DNA of 53,257 nucleotides from Methanoperedens sp049303315 (GTDB lineage Archaea; Halobacteriota; Methanosarcinia; Methanosarcinales; Methanoperedenaceae), in contig JBAQMZ010000050.1 in NCBI GenBank assembly GCA_049303315.1, positions 1 to 53,257 of the forward strand. Reading direction: 5' to 3'. The notes below the pieces were generated by a model, which was given only the letters and a program-made list of their open reading frames with translations, made no database searches and was not told the origin of the DNA. This document shows positions 8,397-17,401 of the stretch, in pieces. Within the stretch, counting starts at the first letter, position 1. Every line of letters starts with the position of its first letter. Position numbers and translations under genes: made by a program.

Positions 8397-8999
8397 ATGA
8401 TGCGTCGCGGGCTTACAGGCACGGATATCAAAAAAGCAGCGGAGATTATTAGAAAAAACGGTATCGTCATCTATCCGACTGAGACCGTGTATGGTATTGG
8501 CGCCAGTATTTTTTCAGAAGAGGCGCTTAAGAAAGTGTTTGCAGCCAAGAAAAGGGATATTGGCAAACCGGTTTCGGTAGCTGTTTCGGGTTTTAAGATG
8601 ATGGACGACCTTGTGGTAATGGGCAGGAAGGAAAGGCATTTTGTTGAAAAACTTCTGCCCGGGCCTGTGACGGTTTTATTGAAGAAAAAAGAAAAAGTTC
8701 CCGGTATATTAACTTCGGGTTCGGGGCTCGTGGGAATACGCTATCCCGACCATGAAACCACAATCAAGCTCATTGAACTTGCTGGCGTCCCTATCACTTC
8801 GACGAGCGCCAACATTTCAGGTGAGGCGCCGCCTGTGAAAGCCGATGAAATCAAAATAAGCGCGGATTATATCATTGACGGCGGCGAGTGTAAGGGCGAG
8901 CCTTCAACTGTTGTTGATATTGTAAACCGCAAAATCATACGCAAAGGCGCAAACTATGAGGAAGTTGTGGCGGCGCTCAAGGAATTCGAGGGGTTGTAG
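8397..8999 (+). CDS. L-threonylcarbamoyladenylate synthase (Sua5/YrdC/YciO)
   Basis: A 200-aa YrdC-fold enzyme that makes threonylcarbamoyl-AMP from threonine, bicarbonate and ATP, the first step of the universal tRNA t6A37 modification. Visible motifs are YPTETVYGIGASIF, AAKKRDIGKPVSV (the KxR..KP nucleotide site), LLPGPVTVLL, GIRYPDH and TSTSANISGEAPP. It lacks the extra C-terminal Sua5 domain, so it is a short YrdC-type form. Start is uncertain: ATG 8397 or the adjacent ATG 8400, both immediately after the hairpin element, with no Shine-Dalgarno. TAG stop. Confidence 0.9.
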   Translation: MMRRGLTGTDIKKAAEIIRKNGIVIYPTETVYGIGASIFSEEALKKVFAAKKRDIGKPVSVAVSGFKMMDDLVVMGRKERHFVEKLLPGPVTVLLKKKEKVPGILTSGSGLVGIRYPDHETTIKLIELAGVPITSTSANISGEAPPVKADEIKISADYIIDGGECKGEPSTVVDIVNRKIIRKGANYEEVVAALKEFEGL

Positions 9000-9047
9000 T
9001 TCAGGTTCATTTAAACTTCTGCGAGTTGACTTTTGTCACAGAAATTA

Positions 9048-9102
9048 TTTATATAATGAGTTCTTATGACGTGCGGTCTATTATACTGCGTTTTTGCAGT
9101 AT
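9048..9102 (+). promoter_or_regulatory. S-layer gene promoter and 5'-leader hairpin
   Basis: A TATA box TTTATATAAT (9048-9057) predicts transcription from about 9080, giving a leader of roughly 70 nt. At its 5' end the leader begins with a perfect hairpin (ATACTGC 9083-9089 / GCAGTAT 9096-9102, loop GTTTTT). A Shine-Dalgarno-like AGGGG lies about 10 nt before ATG 9152. A 5'-terminal stem is known to stabilise highly expressed mRNAs in other microbes; that role here is inferred. Confidence 0.5.
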
Positions 9103-9151
9103 GGTTGACGGGTCGAGGATGAAAAAAATTGAAATATGACAGGGGAAAAAC

Positions 9152-12100
9152 ATGGTGATGAAATTATCTATTAGAGGAATTGCTTTTGTACTGTTGATGA
9201 TAAGTGCGGTTTTTATAGCTATGGCGGCGGCTCCAGATATATCGATATCAGTAACTTCACCGTCTAATGGCTCTACTATAAATGGAACGTTTGTATTTAT
9301 TGCACAAGTTAGTGATAGTGTTGAGAACATAGTAAGCGCAGAATTTTCCTATAAAAACAACTCTATCCCTTGGACGCCATTTTATAATAATAATACTCCT
9401 TTGTTAAACGGAACTCCTCACACATTAAATGCTCCGCTTGATACAACAAGTTTAGCAAACGGTGATTACCAGCTTAACGTAACTGTAGTTGATAACAGTA
9501 CTACCAATAATACCAAGAGCGATACTTCTACTTTCTTTACAGTTGCAAATGTACTGTCAGATACTACTCCACCTGCAAGTGTTACAGGTCTATCATTGAT
9601 AGGCAATGGAACAACGTGGTTACTAATTAACTGGACAAATCCGAGCGACCCAGATTTTGATCATGTTAGTATATACAAAAACGGTACTTTTGTGTATAAT
9701 ACAACAACAAATATCACTCATTCCTATAATCTTACGGGTCTTAATTCCGGCTCAACATATGAAATTATAGTAAAAACAGTGGATACAACAGGAAACGTGA
9801 ACCAGACAGGAGCAAATTTAACCGCGACCACTGACCCAAATACACAGACAGGCAACAATGTTCCTGTTCCCATAAATAATATTACGTTAACTTTTTCAAA
9901 TATAGACAAAGCCGGGAATACTCTTGCGTTGGTGAATGATGGTACTTCCCCAGCAGCTTCTGGTTTTGTTGCAGCAGGAAATTTTTATAATATAACAACA
10001 ACAGCAAATTACACCGGATTGATAACTGTTACGATTCCCTACAATACTGGTGTTGTTGATAGTAACCATGTAAGACTTTTCCATTATGATGGTGTCTCTT
10101 GGAAAGACGTTACAACAAGCAGTGATGCAACTACAGTTACAGGACAAGTTACAAGTCTATCGCCATTTGTGCCGGGCATGTTTCCAGGTCCAACAATATC
10201 GAACCAATCTCCTGCTACTGCAACTGTTCAAACCATTGGAATCGCCTCGCAGAACTTCACTGTGACTTTTAATCAGACTGTGAACGTAACTTGGCAAATT
10301 AACGGCACAACAATACCAGGAACAACTAACACTTCAGTTACTTCATCTTATTACCTTAATAATACACCCTCGGCTGGCACATGGAATATTACAGTTGTGG
10401 GTAACAACGCAAACGGCACAGCTCCCTACACATGGTTCTGGACAGTCCGCTCCCGCACATACGAAACCGGCAACCGAATATGGGATGCAAACAAGGATAT
10501 GAACCTCACATACACATGGAATCCCATGAGCTTCTATGCCTTCTATTACGATGTGGATAATAACGTGGGCAATGAATCGTTAAAGATTCAACTTGCAACC
10601 AAGACTGACAGGAACCTTCCGGAAAATACAATCACATACACCACAAAGCCGGACAACGTTTCATTCAAATACAAAACATGGGGCTCGTATAATGTCATAG
10701 GATTCATGGCAGAGAAATATTTTGCCGCATATACGACAGGCTCGACCGGCATAACAAGCACGCCTGTCAGCACCATTGGCAGCAAGCAGCTCCATAAGAT
10801 ATTAATGGATGACAATACCCAGCGGGCAATATATGCAGGCAGCACGCTCACATTGAGCGAAGGATATGTCCTCAAAATCAAGGATGTTGACATCACAGGC
10901 GGAAAGATAGTACTTTTATCGCTATTAAAAGACGGTAATGAGGTAGATACTACCGCCACCCCGGCTGGAAGTACATACGTTTATACAAAGAGGGTTGGCG
11001 TTGTAAGCAATGTCCCGATTATCGCTGTCCATATAGAGACGGTATTCTCTGGGCGTGAGGCGAACGCGGCTTTCTTAAAAGGCATATTCCAGATATCGGA
11101 GGGCTTTACCTCGATAAATACAGGCAACAGGTATGGCATAATGGAAATAACAAGCGCTTCGGATACAGGGATTACGATGGTGAATAAGGCAAGCCTTTCA
11201 TTATCTCCAGCCTCTCTTAACGACCTGATGGGAGATATGAAGATACAGGTTGCAGATAACAGCAGTGTGCTGCGGTTTGCCCCCACAATAAAGAAAGCCG
11301 GGACTTATGAAGTGCGCGGCACGATATCGCAGGCTACAGACCCGGCAACTATTGATTGGAACCCGTTGAATTTCGAAGGTTTCTATTATGACATAAATGA
11401 AGATGTAGGCTCTGAGAAATTGACCCTGACAAGGGCAGGCAGGACAATTGATGAAAAGGCTCTTGTCTATACAACTTCGCCGCAGCCTGTCAGTTTCAAA
11501 TACAAGAATTTCGGTACCTACAAAGTTATAGGATTCATGGCTAATAAGTATTTTGCAGGATACATTGGCAGCACGACCGGCTTATCAACAACCAGCATAA
11601 GCACTATAGCCAGCAAGCAGCTCCATAAAGTTCTGGCGGATGACAACACCCAGCGTGCGGTATATGCGGGAAGCACACTCACATTGAGTGAAGGATATGT
11701 CCTGAAAGTCAAGGATGTTGACATCACAGGCGGAAAGATAGTACTTGTCTCACTATTAAAAGACGGCAATGAAGTAGATACCACCGCCATCTCGGCTGGC
11801 AATACATACGTTTATACAAAGAGGGTCGGGGTAGTGAGCGACCTGCCTATAATTGCTGCACATATCGAAACGGTGTTCTCAGGAAAGGAAGCTAACGCAG
11901 CATTCATAAAAGGCATATTCCAGATATCGGAAGCCATCACACCGGTCACCACCAGTGACCAGTATGGAATTATGAAAGTGACTGAAGTTTCCGATAACAA
12001 GATAGAAATGAAAAATACAGGCACTATGACCTTAAGCCAGAACAGCATCATTGATGTGATGGGAAATATCAAGTTCCATGTAGCGGATTCCAATGACATC

Positions 12101-13063
12101 AGATTTTATCCCTTCATACTGGTCAACGGGAGCATCGCTGCTGCAAACCAGCTTTCAATTTCCGTGCCCTCAAATCCGAGTGTAAAGGATACGATAACAA
12201 TTGCAATAACGGCGGGCTCATCTCCTGCTGACGGCGCGGCGATAACTTTCGATGATAACAGTATAGGGACAACCAACAGCACAGGCAAACTTGATTACAC
12301 CCTCACACGGAGCGGTATGCACAATATCACGGCTACCAAGCTGGGATACGAAAAAGCCGTCAAGACAATACAGGTTGCAGAATGGGTGGATAACAGGTTG
12401 AGCATCGATCTCCCGGCTATTATAGACCAGGGAATCCAGGTATCAATAAAAGTCCAGTCAAACGGGACGGCTATTGCCGGCGCGAGTATTACACTGGATA
12501 ATTCGGCCATCGGGGCAACAGATATCAAAGGGATATTGAATTATTCATTCACTGTCAGCGGGACTCATAACCTCGGGGCTTCCAAGGACAAATACGTAAG
12601 CGTTGTCAGGGAGATTTCCATCAGGCTGCCCTTCTCCGAGTACAGGGCTCTTGATATCAATATCTCACCAAACGTAGTTTTCGCAAATGTCCAGACGTTT
12701 ATAACATCAAACATCACGAATGCCGGCACGAAAGCAGACACAAAGCAGGTGGAGCTGGTAGTCAACAGCACGGTAGTGGATAACAGGTCTGTTTCCCTGG
12801 CTCCCGGCGAGATAAAGGAGGTCAACTTCACATATAAAGAAGCCCAGCCCGGCAATTATACGATTGAAATCCTGGGGCAGAAAGGATTACTGGAAGTTAA
12901 GAAAGAACCCACAAATTACCTCCTGATCGGAGGAATTGCAACAATCCTGGGGATAATAGCGATCTATATATTAACGGCAAAGGGTATACTTGGAAATCTC
13001 CTTAGCAAATTTGGAAAGAAAGGTATCGAAGAAGTAAAAAGTATAGAAGAAGTGAAAAAATAA
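9152..13063 (+). CDS. S-layer protein with two DUF1608 domains
   Basis: A 1303-aa secreted surface-layer protein. A signal peptide (~1-27) is followed by Ig-like and fibronectin III-like beta domains (~30-330), many NxT/NxS glycosylation sequons, then two tandem Methanosarcina-type S-layer domains (DUF1608, ~433-715 and ~716-990). Both carry FYAFYYDV/FEGFYYDI near their start and TLSEGYVLK(I/V)KDVDITGGKI. Two carboxypeptidase-regulatory/PEGA-like repeats (~1005-1180), a CARDB domain (~1190-1260) and one C-terminal transmembrane helix (~1267-1287) with a basic tail complete it. The tandem DUF1608 pair forms one tile of the S-layer in Methanosarcina. ATG 9158 is an alternative start. It is probably the major or a minor cell-surface lattice protein. 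Confidence 0.9.
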   Translation: MVMKLSIRGIAFVLLMISAVFIAMAAAPDISISVTSPSNGSTINGTFVFIAQVSDSVENIVSAEFSYKNNSIPWTPFYNNNTPLLNGTPHTLNAPLDTTSLANGDYQLNVTVVDNSTTNNTKSDTSTFFTVANVLSDTTPPASVTGLSLIGNGTTWLLINWTNPSDPDFDHVSIYKNGTFVYNTTTNITHSYNLTGLNSGSTYEIIVKTVDTTGNVNQTGANLTATTDPNTQTGNNVPVPINNITLTFSNIDKAGNTLALVNDGTSPAASGFVAAGNFYNITTTANYTGLITVTIPYNTGVVDSNHVRLFHYDGVSWKDVTTSSDATTVTGQVTSLSPFVPGMFPGPTISNQSPATATVQTIGIASQNFTVTFNQTVNVTWQINGTTIPGTTNTSVTSSYYLNNTPSAGTWNITVVGNNANGTAPYTWFWTVRSRTYETGNRIWDANKDMNLTYTWNPMSFYAFYYDVDNNVGNESLKIQLATKTDRNLPENTITYTTKPDNVSFKYKTWGSYNVIGFMAEKYFAAYTTGSTGITSTPVSTIGSKQLHKILMDDNTQRAIYAGSTLTLSEGYVLKIKDVDITGGKIVLLSLLKDGNEVDTTATPAGSTYVYTKRVGVVSNVPIIAVHIETVFSGREANAAFLKGIFQISEGFTSINTGNRYGIMEITSASDTGITMVNKASLSLSPASLNDLMGDMKIQVADNSSVLRFAPTIKKAGTYEVRGTISQATDPATIDWNPLNFEGFYYDINEDVGSEKLTLTRAGRTIDEKALVYTTSPQPVSFKYKNFGTYKVIGFMANKYFAGYIGSTTGLSTTSISTIASKQLHKVLADDNTQRAVYAGSTLTLSEGYVLKVKDVDITGGKIVLVSLLKDGNEVDTTAISAGNTYVYTKRVGVVSDLPIIAAHIETVFSGKEANAAFIKGIFQISEAITPVTTSDQYGIMKVTEVSDNKIEMKNTGTMTLSQNSIIDVMGNIKFHVADSNDIRFYPFILVNGSIAAANQLSISVPSNPSVKDTITIAITAGSSPADGAAITFDDNSIGTTNSTGKLDYTLTRSGMHNITATKLGYEKAVKTIQVAEWVDNRLSIDLPAIIDQGIQVSIKVQSNGTAIAGASITLDNSAIGATDIKGILNYSFTVSGTHNLGASKDKYVSVVREISIRLPFSEYRALDINISPNVVFANVQTFITSNITNAGTKADTKQVELVVNSTVVDNRSVSLAPGEIKEVNFTYKEAQPGNYTIEILGQKGLLEVKKEPTNYLLIGGIATILGIIAIYILTAKGILGNLLSKFGKKGIEEVKSIEEVKK

Positions 13064-13072
13064 ATAATAGGC

Positions 13073-13124
13073 GGCGAGAGGGGGGCTTGAACCCCCCGCT
13101 TCCTTGCGGGAACAATGGTTAGCA
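13073..13124 (-). repeat. Detached 3' half of a tRNA-Ser(GCT)
   Basis: On the minus strand the segment begins with the anticodon TGCTAACC and continues through a long variable arm (TTCCCGCAAGGAAGC) and a perfect T-arm (GGGGGGTTCAAGCCCCCC) to the acceptor end TCTCGCC. No 5' half precedes it. It closely resembles, but is not identical to, the 3' half of the intact tRNA-Ser at 13668-13753. This is the usual footprint of a tRNA-targeting integrase or of a partial duplication. Confidence 0.8.
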
Positions 13125-13180
13125 GGGAGTTCGCACAACAACTGATTTATAATAAAAGAATAATTTAGGTTGTGTTTGGA

Positions 13181-13636
13181 ATGAAACATCAAATAAATCA
13201 GTTAAAAGTTACCCATACTAAATTATCAGATGTTTTTTATCTGAATGAGATTAGCCAGAAAACAAAATTAATTGAAATCCTGTTAATAGTCGGTTCTTTA
13301 ATCGTTGCTTTTAAAACCCCGGAAGCTTTGTACAGCAAATATATCGGTTTAAAAGATACCGCCGTAACAATGATTTTCATATTTTTCGCTTTATTTTCAA
13401 TTACATATTATATTCTTATTCAAAAAGAAATAAATGAAACTACAAAAAAAATCATAAATATAACATCGTTTTTAGTCGCAGTTTCGTTCTCTGCAATCCC
13501 ATCAAGTATCCTGGCTATCAGCATGGTCAAAAACATTTCATCATTTTCTATGGCATTAATTTCATATTTTCTCGTAGTTGTTGTTTATCTGGGATTATTT
13601 ACTACTGTAATCTGGGCGGCGCTTAAAGTAAAATAA
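13181..13636 (+). CDS. Hypothetical four-TM membrane protein
   Basis: About 151 aa, AT-rich, with four predicted transmembrane segments after a ~35-residue soluble N-terminus. I do not recognise the family. It is the only gene between the tRNA-Ser 3' fragment and the intact tRNA-Ser, so it may be cargo left from an integrated element. ATG 13181 was chosen; GTG 13172 is a possible earlier start. Neither has a convincing Shine-Dalgarno. Confidence 0.55.
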   Translation: MKHQINQLKVTHTKLSDVFYLNEISQKTKLIEILLIVGSLIVAFKTPEALYSKYIGLKDTAVTMIFIFFALFSITYYILIQKEINETTKKIINITSFLVAVSFSAIPSSILAISMVKNISSFSMALISYFLVVVVYLGLFTTVIWAALKVK

Positions 13637-13667
13637 TATCTGGTAACCGAAAAAGTGAGAAAACAAA

Positions 13668-13753
13668 CGACGAGAGGGGGACTTGAACCCCCGAGCTCCT
13701 TGCGGAACACAGGGTTAGCAACCCTGCGCCATACCGGGCTTGGCTATCTCGTC
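13668..13753 (-). tRNA. tRNA-Ser (anticodon GCT)
   Basis: Read on the minus strand, a complete class II tRNA: acceptor GACGAGA pairs with TCTCGTC, the discriminator is G (13668), the anticodon loop TTGCTAA gives GCT, there is a long variable arm (GTTCCGCAAGGAGC), and the T-arm is GGGGGTTCAAGTCCCCC. No intron is seen and CCA is not encoded. It decodes AGC/AGT serine codons. A 3'-half copy lies 0.6 kb downstream in its own direction. Confidence 0.95.
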
Positions 13754-13900
13754 AATCCGGAATGATGGCTGTATCCATCATTTAGAATAAGATTTCGGGT
13801 ATTCTCTAATCTACTGTTTGCTATTTAACACTTTTTACCTGTTTTGTAATTTATAAATATTCAGCCCGAAGTTAGTAAATTAGCGGCAAGAATAGCATTA

Positions 13901-13932
13901 CCACGCTTTGCGTTCTTTGCGCCTTTGCGGTG
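13901..13932. repeat. Intergenic CACCGCAAAGG-type repeat phrase
   Basis: Read on the minus strand, this is a run of GCAAAG/GCGCAAAGAACGC units with a period of about nine. A close relative is at 52034-52059 (CACCGCAAAGACACAAAGAACGC) and a diverged one at 53108-53133. The gap 13754-13998 holds no gene otherwise. Confidence 0.6.
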
Positions 13933-13998
13933 ATTATTTGCCAGTGTCAATCCATCGAAGGATAGCTATATAAAGTAAAATATTCTGGATAACATGCC

Positions 13999-15045
13999 AT
14001 GAAATTTCTCGCAATCGATGTTGGAATGGGAACACAGGATATTCTTCTCTATGACAGCAAAAAGAATATCGAGAACTGCTTCAAGATTGTTCTCCCGTCG
14101 CAGACGCAGATAGTCGCGCAAAGAATTTCCAGGGAGACCCGCGCCGGGCATGCTATCGTCCTCGCCGGGGAAACCATGGGCGGAGGGCCATGTGCCTGGG
14201 CTATCAGGCTGCACATCGAAGCCGGACTTGGTGTATATGCGACAGAAAGAGCAGCCCTCACGATTAATGATAATCTTGACAAAGTCAGGGACATGGGAGT
14301 GGTCATAGTCAGCGAAGAGGAAGCGGATGAGTTAAGCGCAGCAAGGATTGAAATGTGCGACGTGGATAAACCCGCCCTTAAAAAGGCATTGGGACTCTTT
14401 GGAATATCCATCCCGAATAAGTTTGCAGTCGCGGTGCAGGACCACGGTTACTCGCCGGGCGTCAGCAACCGCGTATTCCGTTTTGACTATTTCAGGGATA
14501 TCATTAAAAACGGCGGGAGTCTTGACTCGTTCGTTTATAAAGGCAATATCCCTGAGCGCTTCTCAAGGATGAAAGCTGTGGAAAGAACACTTCCCGGTGC
14601 GCTTCTTATGGATACGGGATTTGCAGCGATAAGGGGCGCTCTTTCTGGCGCGGATGTAAAAACGCCTTCGCTTGTTGTAAATATCGGCAACGGCCACACT
14701 CTTGCAGGCGTTGTGGATAACGGAGATGTTCTTTCGTTGTTCGAGCATCATACACATCAGACGACAGCAGGCAAGCTCGATGATTACCTCACGCACTTAT
14801 GCAATGGAACGCTTGGATTCCGGGAAGTATTCGATGGCGGAGGACATGGATGTTATATCAGGGAAGCAGTCGGGTTTGATAACATCGGCTCAATACTTGT
14901 GACAGGACCGAACCGCAGCATAATGCGCCGCTCTCATCTGGATATAAGATTTGCCGCGCCTTACGGCGATATGATGCTTACAGGCTGTTTCGGTCTTATG
15001 GACGCTTACCTTAATTATATTGAAAATCAAAAAGGTGGAGCATGA
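13999..15045 (+). CDS. DUF1786 family protein (actin/HSP70-fold ATPase-like)
   Basis: A 348-aa protein matching the archaeal DUF1786 family, sometimes labelled as pyruvate formate-lyase-activating-enzyme-related. The start FLAIDVGMGTQDILLYD is an ASKHA phosphate-1 loop, and NIGNGHTLAGVV (~228-239) is a plausible phosphate-2 loop, so an ATPase fold is likely. Conserved H/G-rich motifs include GETMGGGPCAW. No substrate is known. Its stop overlaps the start of the next gene (ATGA), so the two are translationally coupled. Confidence 0.75.
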   Translation: MKFLAIDVGMGTQDILLYDSKKNIENCFKIVLPSQTQIVAQRISRETRAGHAIVLAGETMGGGPCAWAIRLHIEAGLGVYATERAALTINDNLDKVRDMGVVIVSEEEADELSAARIEMCDVDKPALKKALGLFGISIPNKFAVAVQDHGYSPGVSNRVFRFDYFRDIIKNGGSLDSFVYKGNIPERFSRMKAVERTLPGALLMDTGFAAIRGALSGADVKTPSLVVNIGNGHTLAGVVDNGDVLSLFEHHTHQTTAGKLDDYLTHLCNGTLGFREVFDGGGHGCYIREAVGFDNIGSILVTGPNRSIMRRSHLDIRFAAPYGDMMLTGCFGLMDAYLNYIENQKGGA

Positions 15046-15557
15046 AAAAGGAATTGCTAAAACCCATAATAAATGCGATATTTGCATTGTTTTTGATAAT
15101 CCTTGTTAAAATAGTCGCAGTGGTCATGCTCAACAAAGTCAGCGGTGTCAATGCTCTTATCGACATTGCGCTATCCCTTGCAGTCGTAGTTGTGTTAATA
15201 ACATTCATGAAAGAATTCAATAAACAGCTTGAGGTGTCATCCCCGGATTTCCCACAGGTTCGCTCGATAGTCTCATGGTTCATATTTTTGCTTATTGTCC
15301 TGACTCTTTACTGGGCATTCAGCCCGTTCTCAGCCGATTTGCCATATGGCATATATTTCATAATATTTTTCATCCTGGCGCTTGTACCGGTATATTTTCT
15401 GTGGAAAATCCTGTATAAGAATACGGATAAGATATCATCCCTTCTTGAGAGCATTTCATGTGAAGAAAAAATCAGGTGCTCATGCGGCATGGAAAACCCG
15501 GAATCAGCCGGATTCTGCAGCAGGTGCGGTTCGCCATTGCAGGAAAAAAGTAAATGA
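15042..15557 (+). CDS. Membrane protein with C-terminal zinc ribbon
   Basis: A 171-aa protein with four hydrophobic segments (roughly residues 10-30, 40-60, 85-103, 107-125) followed by a cytoplasmic zinc ribbon CSCGMENPESAGFCSRCG (CxC..CxxC). It overlaps the DUF1786 gene by four bases, suggesting a shared function. I do not recognise a named family; small zinc-ribbon membrane proteins of this type are common in archaea. Confidence 0.7.
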   Translation: MKKELLKPIINAIFALFLIILVKIVAVVMLNKVSGVNALIDIALSLAVVVVLITFMKEFNKQLEVSSPDFPQVRSIVSWFIFLLIVLTLYWAFSPFSADLPYGIYFIIFFILALVPVYFLWKILYKNTDKISSLLESISCEEKIRCSCGMENPESAGFCSRCGSPLQEKSK

Positions 15558-15600
15558 AAAGATATATCAACTCTAAATTATATTTGTTAAGGAGAGACAT

Positions 15601-16023
15601 ATGGAACAGGATTTAAGTCGTATAGGGGTATCCCTGCCTGAGAATTTACTTGAAAAATTTGATGAAATAATCACCAAGCGGGGATATTCCTCAAGGTCTG
15701 AAGGAATCAGGGATGCAATCCGGGGATACATCCGTTATTATGCATGGATGAGCGAGGTTGAAGGCGAGCGCGTGGGGACAATCTCGCTTGTATATGACCA
15801 CAGCCAGAGAGGTCTTGTGAATTCATTGCTTGATATCGAGCACGAGTTTTCTGAAATCATACGTTCTTCCCTCCACATGCATATCAATCATGATATGTGC
15901 CTGGAAGTATTGCTGGTAAGAGGCGACGCGCGGGATGTCAAGGAAGTTACCGAGAGGATAATGACCATAAGGGGCGTAAAGCATGTCAAATTGACGACTA
16001 TTATCCCGGAAGAAGAAATCTAA
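15601..16023 (+). CDS. nikR: Nickel-responsive regulator NikR
   Basis: A 140-aa ribbon-helix-helix repressor with a C-terminal ACT-like nickel-sensing domain. The N-terminal RHH (residues ~5-45, GVSLPENLLEKFDEII..SSRSEGIRDAI) binds DNA. The high-affinity nickel ligands are all present: H81, H92, H94 and C100 (LHMHINHDMC). In this family nickel-loaded tetramers repress nickel uptake genes. No nickel transporter is in the window. Ten nt separate its stop and the ATG of trmY. A strong Shine-Dalgarno AAGGAGAG lies at about 15590. Confidence 0.93.
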   Translation: MEQDLSRIGVSLPENLLEKFDEIITKRGYSSRSEGIRDAIRGYIRYYAWMSEVEGERVGTISLVYDHSQRGLVNSLLDIEHEFSEIIRSSLHMHINHDMCLEVLLVRGDARDVKEVTERIMTIRGVKHVKLTTIIPEEEI

Positions 16024-16033
16024 CCCTACAAAT

Positions 16034-16609
16034 ATGCGCGAATTCATCCTCTATTCACGAACCGGAAGAACCGATCCAAGATTCCGGAATCTAAGGGAAG
16101 CGGGAAGGCTGGATGTTGTGTACCAGTCTATCCTGATGGCGCTGTTCCGTTCTCATGCCATGCGCAGGGATGTCGTATTCCATGCAATTCTCGGCGGCCC
16201 TCCAGCTCCTCCTCTTGAGCTTGTGGTGGATGGGGAAAAATTAAGAGATGCCCGCACAGATGAACGTACTTGGGAAGACATCCTCAGGAAAGTCCTTTCA
16301 GGCAGGGAACATCCGGGTATTTTAATAAAGAAAAACAGCTTGCAGCAGCTTGTAAAGGAAAAAAAGAACATCTTTGTTCTTGAAGAATCAGGCGAGAGCA
16401 TAAGGACGATTGACCTTGGTGAAAATCCTGTTTTCGTATTGGGAGACCAGGTGGGTCTTCCGAAGAAGGATGAAGAGTTCGTTTTGAGATATGGCAAAAA
16501 AGTTTCGATAGGTCAAAAGGCATATCTGGCTTCTGCATGCATATGTATCATTAATTATATTCTTGACCTGCGGGAATGTTTTTCAGGGGAAAATGAGGAT
16601 ACGCAATGA
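16034..16609 (+). CDS. trmY: tRNA (pseudouridine(54)-N1)-methyltransferase TrmY
   Basis: A 191-aa SPOUT-class methyltransferase that makes N1-methylpseudouridine-54 in archaeal tRNA. Characteristic motifs are the start MREFILYSRTGRTDPRFRN, REAGRLDVVYQSILMALF, and the knotted SAM site FVLGDQVGLP (~134-143). The length is normal. It is cotranscribed with nikR by position. It converges on the DUF531 gene, with an inverted repeat between them. Confidence 0.92.
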   Translation: MREFILYSRTGRTDPRFRNLREAGRLDVVYQSILMALFRSHAMRRDVVFHAILGGPPAPPLELVVDGEKLRDARTDERTWEDILRKVLSGREHPGILIKKNSLQQLVKEKKNIFVLEESGESIRTIDLGENPVFVLGDQVGLPKKDEEFVLRYGKKVSIGQKAYLASACICIINYILDLRECFSGENEDTQ

Positions 16610-16631
16610 CTCTTCATGCGTCATCGGTGAT

Positions 16632-16716
16632 AGAACACGGATTCCACGGATGACGCAGATGCGCACGGATTAAACATATCTGTGGAAATCCGTCAAATCC
16701 GTGTCATCCGTGTTCT
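16632..16716. repeat. Long imperfect inverted repeat between convergent genes
   Basis: Left arm 16632-16672 (AGAACACGGATTCCACGGATGACGC...) and right arm 16686-16716 (...ATCCGTGTCATCCGTGTTCT) are imperfect reverse complements built of ACACGGAT/CACGGATGA units with a 9-10-nt period. The element lies between trmY (+) and the DUF531 gene (-), where a bidirectional terminator would be useful. The right end of the window (53193-53210) has the same phrase, ACACAGATGACACGGAT. Confidence 0.7.
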
Positions 16717-16812
16717 GTTTCCGTTAAACACTGGGAATCATGTATTTCGAAAAACGATATTTATTGAATCAATCAAAGTCATTAATCGAAGACCAAAGAA
16801 TGACTCTTTTTA

Positions 16813-17340
16813 TCACTTCATCTTTTCCACACATCCTGAAATAACAGCAGGCACAGCCCCTATTGCCGTGCAGGTTTCAAGCGAAACGCCTTTTGCTGTT
16901 ATATCCAGATGATACTGAGCGAGTTCAAATAATTTGTCGGGAAGACCCTTATGCCCCAGACCGATGAGAAAAAGAAATGATTTCTTCCTGTTAATCAACC
17001 CGGCAAGAGCAGGCAGTTGGAGCTGTTTTTCGGGGGCAGGGTGGGATGTGGTTACTACCACCGAACCGAACTGGGGCTGGAATCCTTTTTCGGGAAGGTC
17101 AAAAACGAAAAACTTTCCTGAGCCGAATAATTCTTCAAGATATTTTCCGGACTCCCCAATCGTGGTTTTATCTTTCACGAAATCCACAAGTTCTTCCGCG
17201 CTCATCCTGAACGGATAATCAAAAAGAGCAAGATTGAACCCGAAAACGTATGCAATCGGCGCAGCCCTGGCAATACTTCGGTAGTGCGCTTCGTGGACTT
17301 TTATTTTGTCGTAGGTGTTTACGAGACCGAGCGTGAGCAT
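16813..17340 (-). CDS. DUF531 family protein, probable SPOUT-fold
   Basis: A 175-aa protein of the archaea-specific DUF531 family, recognised from LTLGLVNTYDKIKVHEAH, AAPIAYVFGFNLALF and the C-terminal LIGLGHKGLPDKLFELAQYH..SLETCTAIGAVPAVI. The C-terminal region resembles the knotted SAM-binding part of SPOUT RNA methyltransferases (inference), so it may modify RNA. It converges with trmY. Confidence 0.75.
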   Translation of the reverse strand: MLTLGLVNTYDKIKVHEAHYRSIARAAPIAYVFGFNLALFDYPFRMSAEELVDFVKDKTTIGESGKYLEELFGSGKFFVFDLPEKGFQPQFGSVVVTTSHPAPEKQLQLPALAGLINRKKSFLFLIGLGHKGLPDKLFELAQYHLDITAKGVSLETCTAIGAVPAVISGCVEKMK

Positions 17341-17401
17341 ATATGTTGTTACGGGGCGGCGGGGATAAATAAGTTAGGTGACTGTGGGATTTTACCTGGA
17401 A

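Noticed and set aside
10690..11930. Repeat in the S-layer gene as a mobile element
   Set aside because: The repeated DNA corresponds to the two DUF1608 domains that are tandem in the family; it is ordinary domain duplication.
13073..13124. Functional second tRNA-Ser
   Set aside because: No 5' half (acceptor, D-arm, 5' anticodon stem) precedes the anticodon, so it cannot fold as a tRNA.
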